The notes under the pieces are model-generated. The model was given only the letters and a program-made list of their open reading frames with translations. It was not told the origin of the DNA and did not search any database. A stretch of 64,000 bases of DNA from Candidatus Altimarinota bacterium (GTDB taxonomy: Bacteria > Patescibacteriota > Gracilibacteria > BD1-5 > UBA2023). Made by a program: the position numbers and the translations under genes. The stretch covers positions 1 through 64,000 of the forward strand of contig JALQWG010000001.1 in assembly GCA_023260135.1 (NCBI GenBank), read 5' to 3'. Within the stretch, counting starts at the first letter, position 1. Every line of letters begins with the position of its first letter. Positions 1 through 14,900 of this stretch are shown in pieces.

Positions 1-281
1 ATTCCATCCTCGTCGACTGTATATATGATAAGGTTTTCTCTCTTTCATCCATCTGCTCATGCGATTCGGTAACAGATGATATCATGAGTTCGGATAGTCG
101 ATTTTTCTATTTCACTATAGTCTGATTGTTCAAAATGAGAGAAAAATTCTACCGCCTCTTCAGAATCCGGTGAGATCATATGAGAAAGTAACATATGTAT
201 CCTCCCTGGTACTCGGAAATTGAAATTCAGAGTATATTGGAATAATTCATTATATGATATTGACTGACTTTGTACATTCAT
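1..281 (-). CDS. Hypothetical protein, 3' end cut off by window edge
   Basis: The reading frame starts at an ATG whose complement is at 279-281. With TGA read as Gly (complements at 57-59 and 45-47) it stays open to the window edge, giving at least 93 residues. An in-frame TAA lies just upstream of the ATG, so the start is well bounded. The protein is acidic and has no signal peptide. I recognise no family. It lies downstream of the zeta-toxin terminator and is probably a separate transcription unit. The C-terminus is missing from this window. Confidence 0.55.
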
Positions 282-318
282 TCAATATTTATATTGAATT
301 TATTATTTTTGTCAAAAA

Positions 319-340
319 TTCCCCCACTTTCGTGAGGGAA
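319..340 (-). terminator. Rho-independent terminator after zeta-toxin unit
   Basis: On the minus strand a TTCCC-type stem closes over a GAAA tetraloop (TTCCCTCAC / GTGGGGGAA) and is followed by a T run. It sits 3 bases beyond the stop codon at 344-346. A near-identical copy follows ftsH at 1268-1287. Confidence 0.85.
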
Positions 341-343
341 TCT

Positions 344-520
344 CTAGAACTTTGCGAGCCTACGGGCAAGGGCGAGTTCTTCTGGATACTTTTCCAGGAC
401 TGCCATCTGCTTCTCATAGGAGCCACGAGTAGCTACATGGACAGACTTTCTCATATGTTCTAATTGTTTTTTTGTAGGAGTCATAATATTTTCGTTAGTA
501 ATCAAGGGTTTTTGTTGCAT
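344..520 (-). CDS. Small basic 58-residue protein overlapping zeta-like gene
   Basis: The ORF starts at the ATG complementary to 518-520 and ends in TAG at 344-346, directly before the terminator. It uses no TGA. It overlaps the 3' end of the zeta-toxin-like gene by 61 bases in another frame, so the two would be translationally coupled. The product is short, lysine/arginine-rich and predicted helical, ending in LALARRLAKF. An internal ATG (codon 13) is a possible alternative start. Its position suggests a partner or antidote of the kinase, but classical epsilon antitoxins are encoded upstream and I see no similarity to epsilon. Function is unknown; the link to the toxin is inference. Confidence 0.5.
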   Translation of the reverse strand: MQQKPLITNENIMTPTKKQLEHMRKSVHVATRGSYEKQMAVLEKYPEELALARRLAKF

Positions 521-1230
521 TCATGATTGAGTTGTTCAATCAACTTACTCAGTGTTTCGGCATTATATTCATATTGAGTCAACTTGTCAAATTGTGCAAT
601 ATCACTCACTTGAACATCTGAAAATTTTGGATCTCACTTGAGCTTCCTCGTAACGAAGAATGGCATCTCTGGATAGGATAGATACATCGAACGAACTACA
701 GAGATAGATTGATAGTACTTCTGGACGAATGCTTCTGTCGGGACATTCCTCCGCTTTTCTTGTTCTCTCTTTTTTGTATAGAGATAGGAGATGACTGGAT
801 CCTGTATGACGAGTACTACGGAGAATGGTATTCACTTTTTTCTACACTGAGCTATATTTTCACGAGACTTCTGCTCGTTAGAAAATGTACCATCCACGAT
901 CATATTGTACCCATGTTTGATACAGAAGCTATACATCCGATCCATCACTCGACTCGCATACTGGTGGAAGTCAGAAGCATTGGTACCAGTATATCCCTCG
1001 AAAAGTGAACGATATAGGTCTGTATCGAGTATGACATAGTGCTCGATATCAGGAAAAGACTCTATCCACTCAGTCTTGCCAGCTCATGGAGCTCCAGCAA
1101 GGAATATCACAGGGATAAATATATCACTATAGGCATACTGATATCAGCCTGAAGCAAGTATCTGAGACTGGAGATACTCTGCCATGAGCTTGACTCATTC
1201 TGATGTATGTGGGAATACCGGATGCAACAT
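460..1230 (-). CDS. Zeta-toxin-like P-loop kinase
   Basis: 256 residues; ATG complement at 1228-1230, TAG stop at 460-462. A hydrophobic strand runs into a Walker A motif GAPGAGKT at about residues 46-53, in which the Gly after APG's proline is TGA-encoded. ILDTDLYR and VDGTFSNEQKS follow, the order expected of zeta-toxin/polynucleotide-kinase-like P-loop kinases (PF06414 type). Zeta toxins phosphorylate UDP-N-acetylglucosamine; related proteins phosphorylate other nucleotides, so the substrate here is not assigned. The N-terminal helical extension of about 40 residues is compatible with zeta family members. The gene ends inside the small downstream ORF and shares its terminator. It could instead be a chromosomal ATPase/kinase without toxin activity. 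Confidence 0.75.
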
Positions 1231-1267
1231 GGAGATATTGTATGGATTTTCTAGAAAATACAAAAAA

Positions 1268-1287
1268 TCCCCCACTTTCGTAAGGGA
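1268..1287 (-). terminator. Rho-independent terminator after ftsH
   Basis: The minus strand reads TCCCTTACGAAAGTGGGGGA followed by a T6 run, a near copy of the hairpin at 319-340. It lies between the ftsH stop and the start of the zeta-like gene. Confidence 0.8.
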
Positions 1288-1314
1288 ATCTATTAGTATT
1301 GTTATATAATTACT

Positions 1315-1340
1315 GGATTGCTTCGTTCCTCGCAATGACG
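1315..1340. repeat. Dispersed GTCATTGCGAGG-type repeat fragment
   Basis: The minus strand reads CGTCATTGCGAGGAACGAAG followed by CAATCC, immediately downstream of the ftsH stop. This word is one I know as a dispersed non-coding repeat from many unrelated draft genomes. Only one copy is visible here. The identification is from memory, not a search. Confidence 0.5.
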
Positions 1341-1342
1341 AA

Positions 1343-3319
<1,977 letters not shown>

Positions 3320-3394
3320 GAATATAGGGGGATAATAGCAAAATACGCTCGAGAATTATAGAGAATTTCGAGTGAAAATCAAAATAAAATTCTC

Positions 3395-4393
3395 TTATTT
3401 GTATGGATAATATAACTCCATCTTTCGTATAGTCCACGGTGAAGAGAGTCTCTGTATCTCCTCATAGATACCGTTGAAGTGGAGGGCACCATAGACGATA
3501 ACCATCTTGGCATCTGGATGCTCCTTGATATAGCGAACAATAGGAGTATTGCGCTCATGGAGTATCACTTGGAAGAGTGCTCGTCGCTCTGAGTCCATGA
3601 GTCCTGCCTCGAGACTCTCAGTATCCCGTATGAGTGATGAGAGAAGAGCGCGGAACAGGAGTCGAGTAATATGAGATTCTCCTTGTGACATAGTACTCTG
3701 GAGCTCCTGGATATCCTTTTCGAGATCGATAGCTGGCACTTCACCAGAGACGGTTGGGAGAGTATTTTTTGCCTCGATGAGGGGAACAATATCGTCTATA
3801 GAGAGATCGAGTGAGAGGATTGAACCTGTCGCTATACCAGCATAGAGAGTATCATTGTTCTGAGCTACGAGTCCACCGAGTCATGCGACTACGCTATAGA
3901 GAGACTTCGTGAATTGGAATCCCATATAATTATCGAACTTTTTACGATTCTCCTCGGTTCCAGGGCGTACTCACTCCAGGATAATAGTATATCCACTCTG
4001 CGAGAGTGAGAGGAGTTTTTGGTGTTTTTGAGTATAGAACTCATCGGTCGCTATATGTGACATACTCATGAATACGATAGTTCCACTCCCGTTGGAGAGA
4101 GTGATATCTGGGAGAGATGCGGGACGGAGATGATTGTACCCAACAAAAATCCCGAGCAGTGTAATCATCACTCAGAATAGAGCAACGAGACTAAAAAATG
4201 CTCGAGCAAAGGCATATCAAAAAGTCTGAGACTTGTCTCTACGAGTGAGAAAGATTATCACTGAGAGTACAAGGGCTCATGGTATGACTTGGAATACTAA
4301 TCATACCAATCAAAAAATCCCAAAATAACCATAAAAAACTATGACGATGAGGATAAAAAAAGTGAGTATGGGATGATTTTGGATGTATTTCAT
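3395..4393 (-). CDS. TraB/TIKI-like membrane protein
   Basis: 332 residues; start ATG complement at 4391-4393, TAA stop at 3395-3397. Three hydrophobic segments lie in the first ~90 residues, followed by a soluble domain. That domain carries three spaced motifs of the TraB/PrgY/TIKI superfamily: MSMSHIATDEFY (GTxH-like), YTIILEGVRPG (the vELD..R position) and MVIVYGALHFNGI (the VVVGAgHlpGI position). Family members are putative metal-dependent proteases or pheromone-shutdown proteins; activity in bacteria is poorly defined. Usually the membrane segments are C-terminal, so the N-terminal arrangement here is atypical. It lies between der and ftsH, all on the minus strand. TGA encodes six or more glycines. 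Confidence 0.65.
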
Positions 4394-4412
4394 AGGAGTG
4401 ATAGATAAAAAG

Positions 4413-4445
4413 AACCCTCGGAAATACCATAGATATCCGAGGGTT
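4413..4445 (-). terminator. Rho-independent terminator after der
   Basis: Ten-base inverted repeat AACCCTCGGA/TCCGAGGGTT around a 13-base loop. On the minus strand it is followed by CTTTTTA. It lies 8 bases past the der stop and before the TraB-like gene. Confidence 0.85.
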
Positions 4446-4452
4446 ATGAGAA

Positions 4453-5946
4453 TTAGTCACGAGAATGAACTCTATTCTTGTATGCGCGTGCACCATATGC
4501 TTTTCCTCGCTGTTTTCTCTTCTCTTCCTCTTCTTCTCGGACAACTTCTTCTCAGAAGTATTCTTCCTTGGCACCTCACTTGTCCTTGGACTTGAACATA
4601 CTCTTGCGACTCTTGAGTTCTATATCGATAGGTGTTCATTCGAATCCGAATACTTCACGTATCTTGTTCTCGATATAGCGGATATAAGAAAAGTGGAAGT
4701 GATCAGCATTGTTCACTGAGATGAGGAACTTCGGAGGATTGATATCCACCTGAGATCCGTAGTAGACTTTTGGCTTGTGTGACTTGCGATTCCCTGTCGG
4801 AGCATGGTCGTAGGTGATCTGTTCGAGGAACTTGTTGAGAACTCCTGTTTTGACACGCTTTTCTCGTTCCTTGCGGATATTGAGAGAGTGCTCGAGAACG
4901 AGATCGATACGACGATTCTCGATAGCAGAGGTAAATACTACTGGAGCATACGAGAGAAAATCGAACTTCTTCGAGAGGTAGACCATGTATCTATCGAGGA
5001 TGGTAGATGTATCTACTCCTGGCTTAGCGAGAACCTTGTCCCACTTGTTCACCACGAGGATGATTCATTTTTTTGCCTTCATAGCTTCACCGACGATATG
5101 CTCATCCTGGTGTGTGATCCCCTCATAGGCATCGATCACGACAGCTACGACATCTGCACGCTCGATAGAACGCTCAGCACGCATCACAGACCACTGTTCG
5201 ATATTGGCATTCCCTATCTTGCCTGCCCGACGGATACCAGCAGTATCGATGAGACATATCTCCTCTCACTGGAACTCTATGACTGTATCGATAGCGTCAC
5301 GAGTTGTTCCTGCAAAATCCTTCACGATAGAACGAACCTCTCCTGAGATAGCATTCACGAGAGATGATTTTCCGACATTTGGACGACCGATGATAGCGAT
5401 CTTGAGCATACCATCGTAGGTCTCATCTGGCGTATAGCCAAAACCCTGAGACTTGAGTTCTGCGGCGATGCGAGTCTTGAGTTCTGTAAATCCGCGATTC
5501 TGTACGGCACTCACAGGGATGACATCACCGAGTCCGAGACTCATATGCTGAAAAGACTCGATAGCACGTTTTGGATTATCTGCCTTGTTCGCGATGATGA
5601 ATACTGGTTTTTTTGCGCGACGGAGTTTTTTTACTATAAACTCATCGAACTCTGTCATACGATCAAACTCGAGGATGAAGAGGATGATATCTGAGGTTGC
5701 GATAGCGTCATCAGCACGAGAACGTACATCGGCGAGGAGTGTCTCATTGTCAGCCTGCACAATACCACCACTGTCTGCGAGGGTGTACGATATCTCATTT
5801 TCTGCATCATCGATACGATACTCGATGATATCTCGAGTAGTATTCTCGATGTCGGAGACTATAGCGATACGGTGCCCAGAGAGTGCATTGAAAATACTGG
5901 ATTTTCAGACATTTGGACGGCCGACGATGGTGATACGAGGAAGCAT
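4453..5946 (-). CDS. der: Ribosome-assembly GTPase Der
   Basis: 497 residues with two tandem GTPase domains and a KH-like C-terminal domain, as in the Der/EngA family that acts in 50S subunit maturation. The first G domain begins [17 protein letters not shown] (Gly of GKSS is TGA, complement near 5906), with a DSGG G3 and NKAD G4. The second has [14 protein letters not shown], and NKWD as G4. The C-terminus is lysine/glutamate-rich and ends in YKNRVHSRD before TAA. The start is the first ATG, right at the G1 strand as expected. It follows the giant gene by 51 bases on the same strand and may be co-transcribed with it; a strong terminator follows. Confidence 0.96.
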
Positions 5947-5997
5947 GGGAAAAAGTTATGAGTCAGGAGAATACAAGAAAATGTGAAAAAAGCAAAT

Positions 5998-8900
5998 CTA
6001 CTTGGCAGTATAGAAGAAGTCGAATCGATACTCGAGCTCGAGGAGTGTTGTAGTAGTATTGCGTACAGAGATAACTGGGTATCAGTTCCTCTCGCTATAG
6101 GTAGCAGTAACTCACTCAGAGACTGGATAGATATTGCCATCACGCGCTACTGCTATGACTGCTCGACGGTTGGTATCGACGAGATAGTATCCACCAGGGA
6201 TGCTCGGATCTGTTGCGAGGGCAGATACGAGAGTATATGGAGATGTCGGACTCAGGACGAGAGTACCTGTAGTCGTATCGTTCGTACCACTTCTCGGTCG
6301 GATAATTGCATCACGACGGAGGGCAAAGTACTGTCTATAGAGAGAACGTCCACTACTATCAGAGAGTACTACATGGAGTGGATTGGAGTCTGATGCGAGG
6401 ACTACACGAGTCTGATATCATGCTGCAGGATTGACTGGGAGACCAAGATATGAGAGGAGGAGTCCTGCACTACCAGAAGACGAGAGGAGAACTCCAGTCT
6501 CTGTCTGATACGCATCTCGGTCAAATACTCAGCCACTCTGAGAGAATATCGCACCACTCGAGATAGAAGTGATATCTGTAGATGGTCTCACACGGAAGAG
6601 GTCTATTGGTTGATCATGGAGTGGTTCTGAGAGTCTACCATCTATGCCTCATGTCATAGTGCCAGTCTCGATAGTTGGAATCGGTGAATATATCTCTACA
6701 GTCACTGGGAGATATGTAGTATTGTAGAATTCATCAACTACCTTGAGCATCATATATCTGCGTCCGAGTGTGTCATATGGACCGATAGTGATGGCCTCTG
6801 ACGTGATAGAGATAGTGGATCATGAGGTCGTAAAGTCATCATCATAGATGCCATTGCCGTTGGTGTCCTGAGTCGCATCTGGATCGATAGTGAGACGATA
6901 ATCATTGGTATCAGTGATGACATCTCTGAGAAGTATAGAACGAGTCTGATAGACTGGAACTCGTATAGTATCCCTCAGATCGATATCAGGAGCACTCGTA
7001 TCGCTCGAGAGCTGTGGTGTGAGGAGAGACTCTCCTGCATATACTGACTCACGAGTATCGAGATTGTGTATCTTGGCATGATAGTATCCATTCGGATAAT
7101 CCATCTGTACTGGATATCCTCATGCGAATTCACGAAGAGTCTCGAGGTTATAGTTAGCACCTGGAGCAATCACGATATCCTCATCTCTCGCATGATCAGT
7201 GAGTGTGATCTCTCCATCTGAATCAGTGAGTCTCATCCCAGGAAGTATCGGCATACCGATGAGTTCATCAGAGAATGTATATTGTTCTGGTACGATGCTC
7301 GGATAGACGATATAGAGTTGTCCTCGCTCGAGCCGGATAGACATAGATTCTGGGAATGTATAACCTCGATGTGCACCGATAACCTTGGTCTCTGTAGGAG
7401 TTGTATTACCAGAGCCATAGAGGATAGTAGCTGGGCTATCTCCAGTATAGAGAGTTCGCCCTGGTGAGAGGAGAAAATCAACACTACCAGTGAGAATCTC
7501 AACACGAGGTCACTCTATCATGAGAGAATCAGGATTCTCGACACGTGCAAGTGATCTCAGTACATCCACTTGTCAGTCTACTTTGTCTTCTTTTTTGATG
7601 ATATCGATGATGTCACGTGGACTCTCAGTATCATCTCCGAGATGGTTCCTATCCCACTCGAGGTATCTATCATAGAGCTCTACTCTCCATGTCTCCTCTG
7701 TAGGTCGTGCTGGATTGTAGGAGAATGTGAGAGTATTTGGGAGGGATACATCCTCTGCAAAAAAGTCTGGAGCACTCGGAATATCTGATGACATATCCTG
7801 AGTCTGTATCTCTGTATCGATGATTTTGGTTGGATCTCTGAGGCTCGTACGTTTGAGGTAGAGAGCTCCATCCATGACATAGAGATAGTCGAGGTCTCCA
7901 TCTCTGTCGATATCGGTACGGCTCGATGGTGCGTCCTCAGAGAGGAGTTCTATATAGTCGAATAGGCGTGTCTGATACCCACTCTGTGTAACGATATATA
8001 TACCCTGGAATGTCGGATTATACCCACCAGCAACATTGCTCGTAGAACCGATAGATCCGTCGTTGGAGAGGGCTGCGATACGTCCGACACTACGAGAGAG
8101 TCACTCACCCACAGACTCGAGATCATAGAATCGAGATTCACTCTCTGTGAGTTCAAACTCAGTTTGTTCTGTGTCTTGGAGTTTTTGTGCTATATTACGC
8201 GATACTCGCTCCTTCGTATCAGATACGAACTGTGCACGATCGAACTCTGTCTGAGTCAGGAGATCATGTCGCTCAGTGAGGAGATCTACGATATTCTGGA
8301 GTTCTGCTGTCTCGTTGTACTGGAGTTCTACATATTTTCTGAGCATATCGTACCTCTCAGTCTGTTTTGCGAGGAGCTCTGTTGTCTCTTGTTCAGACTC
8401 AATTGCGACTTTTTTGAGTGCATTTTCTACATCGACTGCGAGGTGAGCAAGCTCTGGTGTAGACTTCAGATTGGTGAGGAATGAGTTTTTGAATTCATCG
8501 ACATCATAGTAGATATCTTTTTCCCTCTCGAGTCGTGCTATCTCTCTCTCGAGTCAGTTAGACTCTGTATCGAGGTATGACTGGAGGTCTATATTGATAT
8601 TGGATGGAGCATCGATAGTGACGCTCTCACCAACAGAACGAGGGATACTGCGCCCGAAGTCTGTGGTAAATTCATTGAGTGGTGCGACAGCTGCACGAGC
8701 AAACTCAGTGATGAACTCAGATCGGATCTCATAGTTCACATGCGATGATACGCGGATCTCACGAGTCCATGGGATGGCAATCTGCGGGAGTGATACATCG
8801 ATAAAATCAATAGGCAGATACCCATAGCGTTCTGTACGCTGTGCGATGACATCACCGAGAGTCCACTCTGGTACGAATGGAGTCTTATTGAGATAACATT

Positions 8901-11900
8901 CGAGGAGTTTCCAGAGCTTGAGAATCTTGAGAACGAGCTTGAGTTCGTCGAGAATCTTTGGGAGCTTGAGTGGTGGAGGGAGATTTGGGAGCTTGATAGT
9001 TGGGATGGCTGGGAGCTCTGGGAGATCTGGGAGTGGTGGAAGTGGAGGAAGTATATCGAGTGCTCCTATAGTTGCACCAGGGAGAGTTGGGAGAGAGAAT
9101 GATGGAATATTCGGGAGACGAATCGGCTTCAGATTCGGTCGAAAATTCGGTACTGCAACAACTACCCCGAGACGTACATCACTGAGATCGAGGATGATAT
9201 CTGGCCAACGTGGGAACTTGATAACTGGAAGAGATGGAATGAGGAGAGATATGAGCTTGTATTTCCAGTATTTTGCATTATATCGCTCATTATGACAGAC
9301 AGAACAATATGCTTCCTTGTCTGCGAGGATATCGAGCAGTGGCTGCCATCCATCAGCAATAGCACGTAGGAGGACGATGAGTTCTGCCCACTTGCGGAAT
9401 CGTATGGAATTATCCTTCATCCAACCGGTCGTCATCTGTTGTACTTCTTCGATATAACAGAGTATCTGTGCGAGGTATCGTTGCTTCCATGTGATATACT
9501 TTTGTATCTTGAGTGGGAGGTTTTTGTATTCCTGGATACGCTTGAGATTTTCATTGATTGATGCGAGGAGAGGTCAAGCATTGATATTGGCCCGCCTATT
9601 CGCACACTCTGGAGATGGATCGTTGAGACAATAGTTTGCTATTGCAGCATTGACCTCACGAGCATAAGCATCGAGAGATCGACTATATCTATCGAGTTCC
9701 TGAGGGAGTACCCATGGTATATCGATAGCTACATCTTGTTCCCTGATAGAGATGAATGGGAGATTACCAATCAGCTTGTAGGCGGATCGGATAGCTGCGA
9801 TACCTCATTTTCCTTGGTCTGCTATCTTGCCTAGTTCTCATTGGAATGCACTATCTTGTGTCGCATCGAATGAGTTCTGCGTCTCCTGCATCCATCGACC
9901 GAGATCTGAAGTGGCATTGACTGTAGTTGACTGGGTTCTCCTCTGGAGTCCACGAGAAGCTCCGAGACTATTCGCCTCTTGCTCATACGAGTTTCACATT
10001 TTCTCAGAGAGATTCTTCGTAGATACCTGACTGTATGACTTGCCCCAACTCTCGAGAGTACCCGTGAGAGATCCATTGTAGTGTGCATTCTGTCAGACAC
10101 TCGTTGGCATGATAACCTTGAGTCTCGGCAGTGTAAAAAATGAATTCACGAGCTCATCTGTCTGGCGCCATACCCAATCCATGATAAAATCAGGAAAACC
10201 TCCGATTCTCTTATTTTTGAGATTGATGATGTTATCTGCTGTGAGTGGCTTCGCGAGGTCAATGGTGATATCTACACTCATGAGAGCACTGTCCTCAGAT
10301 GCTCATCTAAGTGATATGAGTGGTCATGCAGAACTCGTGGTTCGAGGAGTCTTTTGTGAGAATGCATTGTAGAGGGATGGGAGCTTGGTAGGAGATGGTG
10401 CTGTAATGTAATCAACAACATCATTCACGAATTCCTGATTCTCCGTCTCTATAGCTGTACGAGCCTTGATACTACATGCTTCAGATCCAGGAGCATTGGT
10501 TCCATTACCAGCGTTCCATGTTGGGTTGATAGTACCGAGTCCAACAGTTCCACGGATATCCACATCTGCGATAGTTCCATCATTTTTACACATACTGAGG
10601 CTGTCTGTCACAACAAGACAGTTCCCCATCTGGCTGAGTGGCCATATAGCTGGAGGCGGATTGCCACCATAGGTACGTGCAGGTCAACCAAAACATATAC
10701 CAACACCAGCGCCGAGAGTGAGTGTCGGAGTTGCAAATATACGGAACTGATTAGCAACTGAGTCAATACCTACATATCATCATGCTCATATGATTCTTCC
10801 AGCTTCTCCTGGAGATGCGGTCTCAGTTATACTATCGACTCCATTGAGGAGTGCCGTCACACTGAGATTGGAGAGTCATGTTACTGTAGCTTGAGCCTCA
10901 CGTGCATATCACTCGGTAATAGACTGTGTAGCCTCTGCCCAAGCCTGAGCATTGTTCGAGTTACTACATCCAGGCGCCTCCATCTTGAGTGGTGCAACTG
11001 GCCATATTATTGGAATCTGATAACACCCAAATGTTGTCTCCAGATCAAATCGAGTTAATCCACTCAATAATGGCACACCCTCCCCTACCATAAATCCATC
11101 ACCAATAGGATAACCAAATGCTACTGGATCCTTTCCTGATGCAAGTGGTGCGTAGTTGATCGGGAATGTGAGACATCCATCCTTCATGCGACCACAACCA
11201 CCGAGTGTCTGGTAGATATCAGTGATCATGTTCTCCATCTCATCAACGGCATTTTCATCGTATCCGAGCTCGACTGTTCTATCATCTCGAGAGACTGTCA
11301 CTGGTGATCCGCCAACTCATGGACTATTGGTTACACGATCGAATATCTCTTGTTTTTCTTCCTGAGAGATATCTTGGATACTATCGAGAACATTGTTATT
11401 ATCAGCATCTTGGAGTTTTTCTGCTATATCTGGACCAAGTATAGGATCAGAGAATGTGCGAGTTCCACGCTCGTATTCTCGAGCTGCTGTAGATCTCCAT
11501 ACGAGCATGTCTGCACCACACGTTGTATCAGTATTGAATCCAACATCACCGTATGCATCAGCACCAGTCTCCCCTATCTCAAAATCCCCCACGAGCAACT
11601 CTCCATAACTCGCAGGAAGTGCTGTGAGCTCATATGAGAGTATCACGCTCCTTCCTGGTGCAATATCTGGAAGTCTAAAATAATTGTCATACTCAGATCC
11701 TGGAGCACGGGCATACTCTCGTGTTATAGTCTCTGTTCCAGAGACAACAGTATAGGCTCGTGTATCAGTGTCGCTGAATATAGGAGGAACTGTATCTATA
11801 TATTCTATTCCCGTGAGTGGTGTTGTACCAGTATTGCGGATTTCTATATCAACTCTGACCTTTTCTCCACTCTTCAGTATCGAACCTGTACCGAGAGAAT

Positions 11901-14900
11901 ACGTCTTGGATACGTCTATATTCCATGCACGAGCATACTCGATACGAGCAAAGTTCCTCTGTGTCATAGCACGAGAATTCTCTGGAGAAGAGTATGTATT
12001 GTCAAACTCTGCCTCAACCGATGCAAATGTCTCAGCATCAGATATATCTGCCTCGAGTTCCTCTATACCCTCGCGCGAGAGAAACGGAGTATAGACCTCA
12101 TTCCATATGATAGCCTCATCGATACCTGTAGCTCATGTTCATGACTTGGAATCCAGAGACACCTGCGGAAGTGAGTTCATAAAAATTGCACCACCAGTCT
12201 TGATAGGTGTTCTCGAGAGAGTGATACCGAGTGTTGGATCGAGAAGCCTCTTATCAAAAATACCAGGTGTCGCTGTCCCATAGAGGATAGAGAGCTCACC
12301 GCCTTCTGTGAGATAGACGATATCATCACGGGTGTCATTGTCCATGTCACGCACCTTGAGCTGTGTGACTCATACTGGCGCAAGTTCACCATTGGATATC
12401 TGTATACGCATACGAGTGAACTGACGACGAGTGTTGGAGAGGAGTATGAGTGCTCATTCCTGATCAACTCAGAGGAGATCTGCATATCCGTCGCGTGTAA
12501 AGTCACCAACATCAAATCCCCTATTCGAGATATCCGGGATATAGGCGATATTTCCACGTCTCGCTATCCTATCTCCGAGATTATGGAGGAACTCGACAAA
12601 TCCATCTGCATGGAGCACGACGAGATCCTCGAATCCATCATTATCCATATCTCTATGTGCATATGAGCGAATCGGTGATGCACGCGAAGATGTGAGTTGT
12701 TCACCGAGAGTTCTATCTACTCCATCAACTTCCGTTCCTGGGGCTCTCTTATCCACATGGGCAACTGGGTCACCCATATTGATGAGAGTAAAACTCTGGA
12801 ACCATCTCGTTGCCTCACCAACTGTATCCCCTCATGCATATGAGAGAAGAGTTCTATTATTATCCTTCCAGCCTATACCAGGAGTATTGACAGTCATACC
12901 GATAGAGTCGATATCGATAGGACCATTTTTTACCTCGTCATAGAGTGGATCCATAGTTCGCTTCATGAATCTGTAGCCATAGATACTATCTGCTACTTTT
13001 TTGTGAGAGAATTGTTCCTTGGCAAATACGGAGAATGCATCATCGATGTAGACTGTCTCACGCACAGTACTATCCATGATAGATCCTGTCATGATAGTCT
13101 GTCATGCATCAGTACGATAGTATATTCGACCCACAATATCGAATCAACTCTTGACCTCGAGAACAAGGGCCTGTGTTGATAAATCAGGGAGAATTGTCAG
13201 TGTCACACCTGGAAGATGTGTGATTCGTCCATCCTCATAGACCGTAACGAGAGATTTTGTTCATTCAGTGAGTGAGAGACTCGTATTTCCTCTTGAGAGA
13301 GTATATCCAGTATTTGCAGCTTCTATACGTATATTAGAGTCTGTATTTTCATAGACAAAACATGCGTCTCATGTACATGACTCGAGTCTCGGACTCTCTG
13401 TACGATAACGAGCCTGTGTGATCATCGCATTGGATACCAGATCCTGTGCGGACACATTCGGATATCCACCATCGAGTGTGAGTGTGAGCTCAGGGAGCAC
13501 ATCCTCGAGATCATACACAGAGAGGCCTCATCCAGGAACTACGGAAAATACTGTTTCACGTTCATATGGAGTATCGAGGAGTGTTGTGACAGCAAGACTC
13601 TGCCCAGATCCTGGTGTTGTATTGTAGAGGATATCCTCTCATTCGCGCAAGAAGCTTCCACCAGCAAGCACAGTATATCGGGCGTTATAATCTTCAGTGA
13701 AATCAAATCTCTTATTGAGTCTTTTTACAAAAGTAGTATAGCTCGGTATACCGTATATAGTATGTGGTCATGTAGAATCAGTATACGAGAGACTATTTTC
13801 ACTCAGTGATGGAACAGTTACTGTCATATATCCAGTCTGCTTCACCATCTCATAGATTCCACCAGAGAATGCTATCGGGAGAATAGGACTTCATCCAACC
13901 TCGAGGGTTCCTGGTACTGAGAGAGGAACTATATTGTTGTATCTATCTCTCAGGGAGAATCGCATAGTCGTATCATCCTCAAAATGACTGATATACATAG
14001 CCAGACCTGGAAGTACTGAGAATATGATATCAGAGACATTGCCAAGTCATGGTACAGATGCAGTTATCCTGTGATCTCATGCGAGAGTTCCTGGTATGTA
14101 TTGCATAGGCGCAGATACTCCATCAGTTATCTCTACTACTGCAGGTGAGAATGTGCCACCATATGGACTCGTAGAGAGTGATACGAGTGAACGGAACCCA
14201 GAGAGCGGTATATTGTTCTCATCAACCACACGAACAGTTACTGGTATAGCCTCTCATCCTACACGTGGTGTACCAACACGCGAGACGATTATACGTGCAT
14301 TTTCAAAAACCCTGAGATCGAGTTCTGATCGAACCGAACCATCTATGACAGCAGAGAGTCTCACAGTTCCACCAACATCCGATCACACAGTGAGAGGGAT
14401 CTCTGACTCTGTTGCATCGATATGAAGTGTTGTTCTCTTGGAGCCATCTGCGAGGATAAAATACCCACCATCAGCCGTGAGATCAACACTATAGAGGTCT
14501 GGGGCAACAGGATTACCGAGAGCATCACGGAGTCTGAGATAGACTATAGTATTGGATTCTCGGATAAACGCGGATGACACAGGAGAGAACGATGCACGAG
14601 CAAGTCCACCCGGAACAACAGCAATACTCTGAGTTGCGTGACGTCAGAGAGCATCAGAGAATTCGAGCCTATAGACCCCAACAGTTCTGAGGTACTCTCT
14701 CGGAAGAGTGTAGTTATTGGCATTGATAGTTATACCGGTGCCGACTACTCCCCCAGAGATATCGTCATATATACTGAGTCTGATAGGATAGGAAACATTC
14801 ATAGATGTCCCACTGAGATTTTTTACTGAGAAGTCAAAAACCATACCACTCGCACTCGTCACTGGTACTTCGATACTCACACGACCATCAACCGTTGGTG

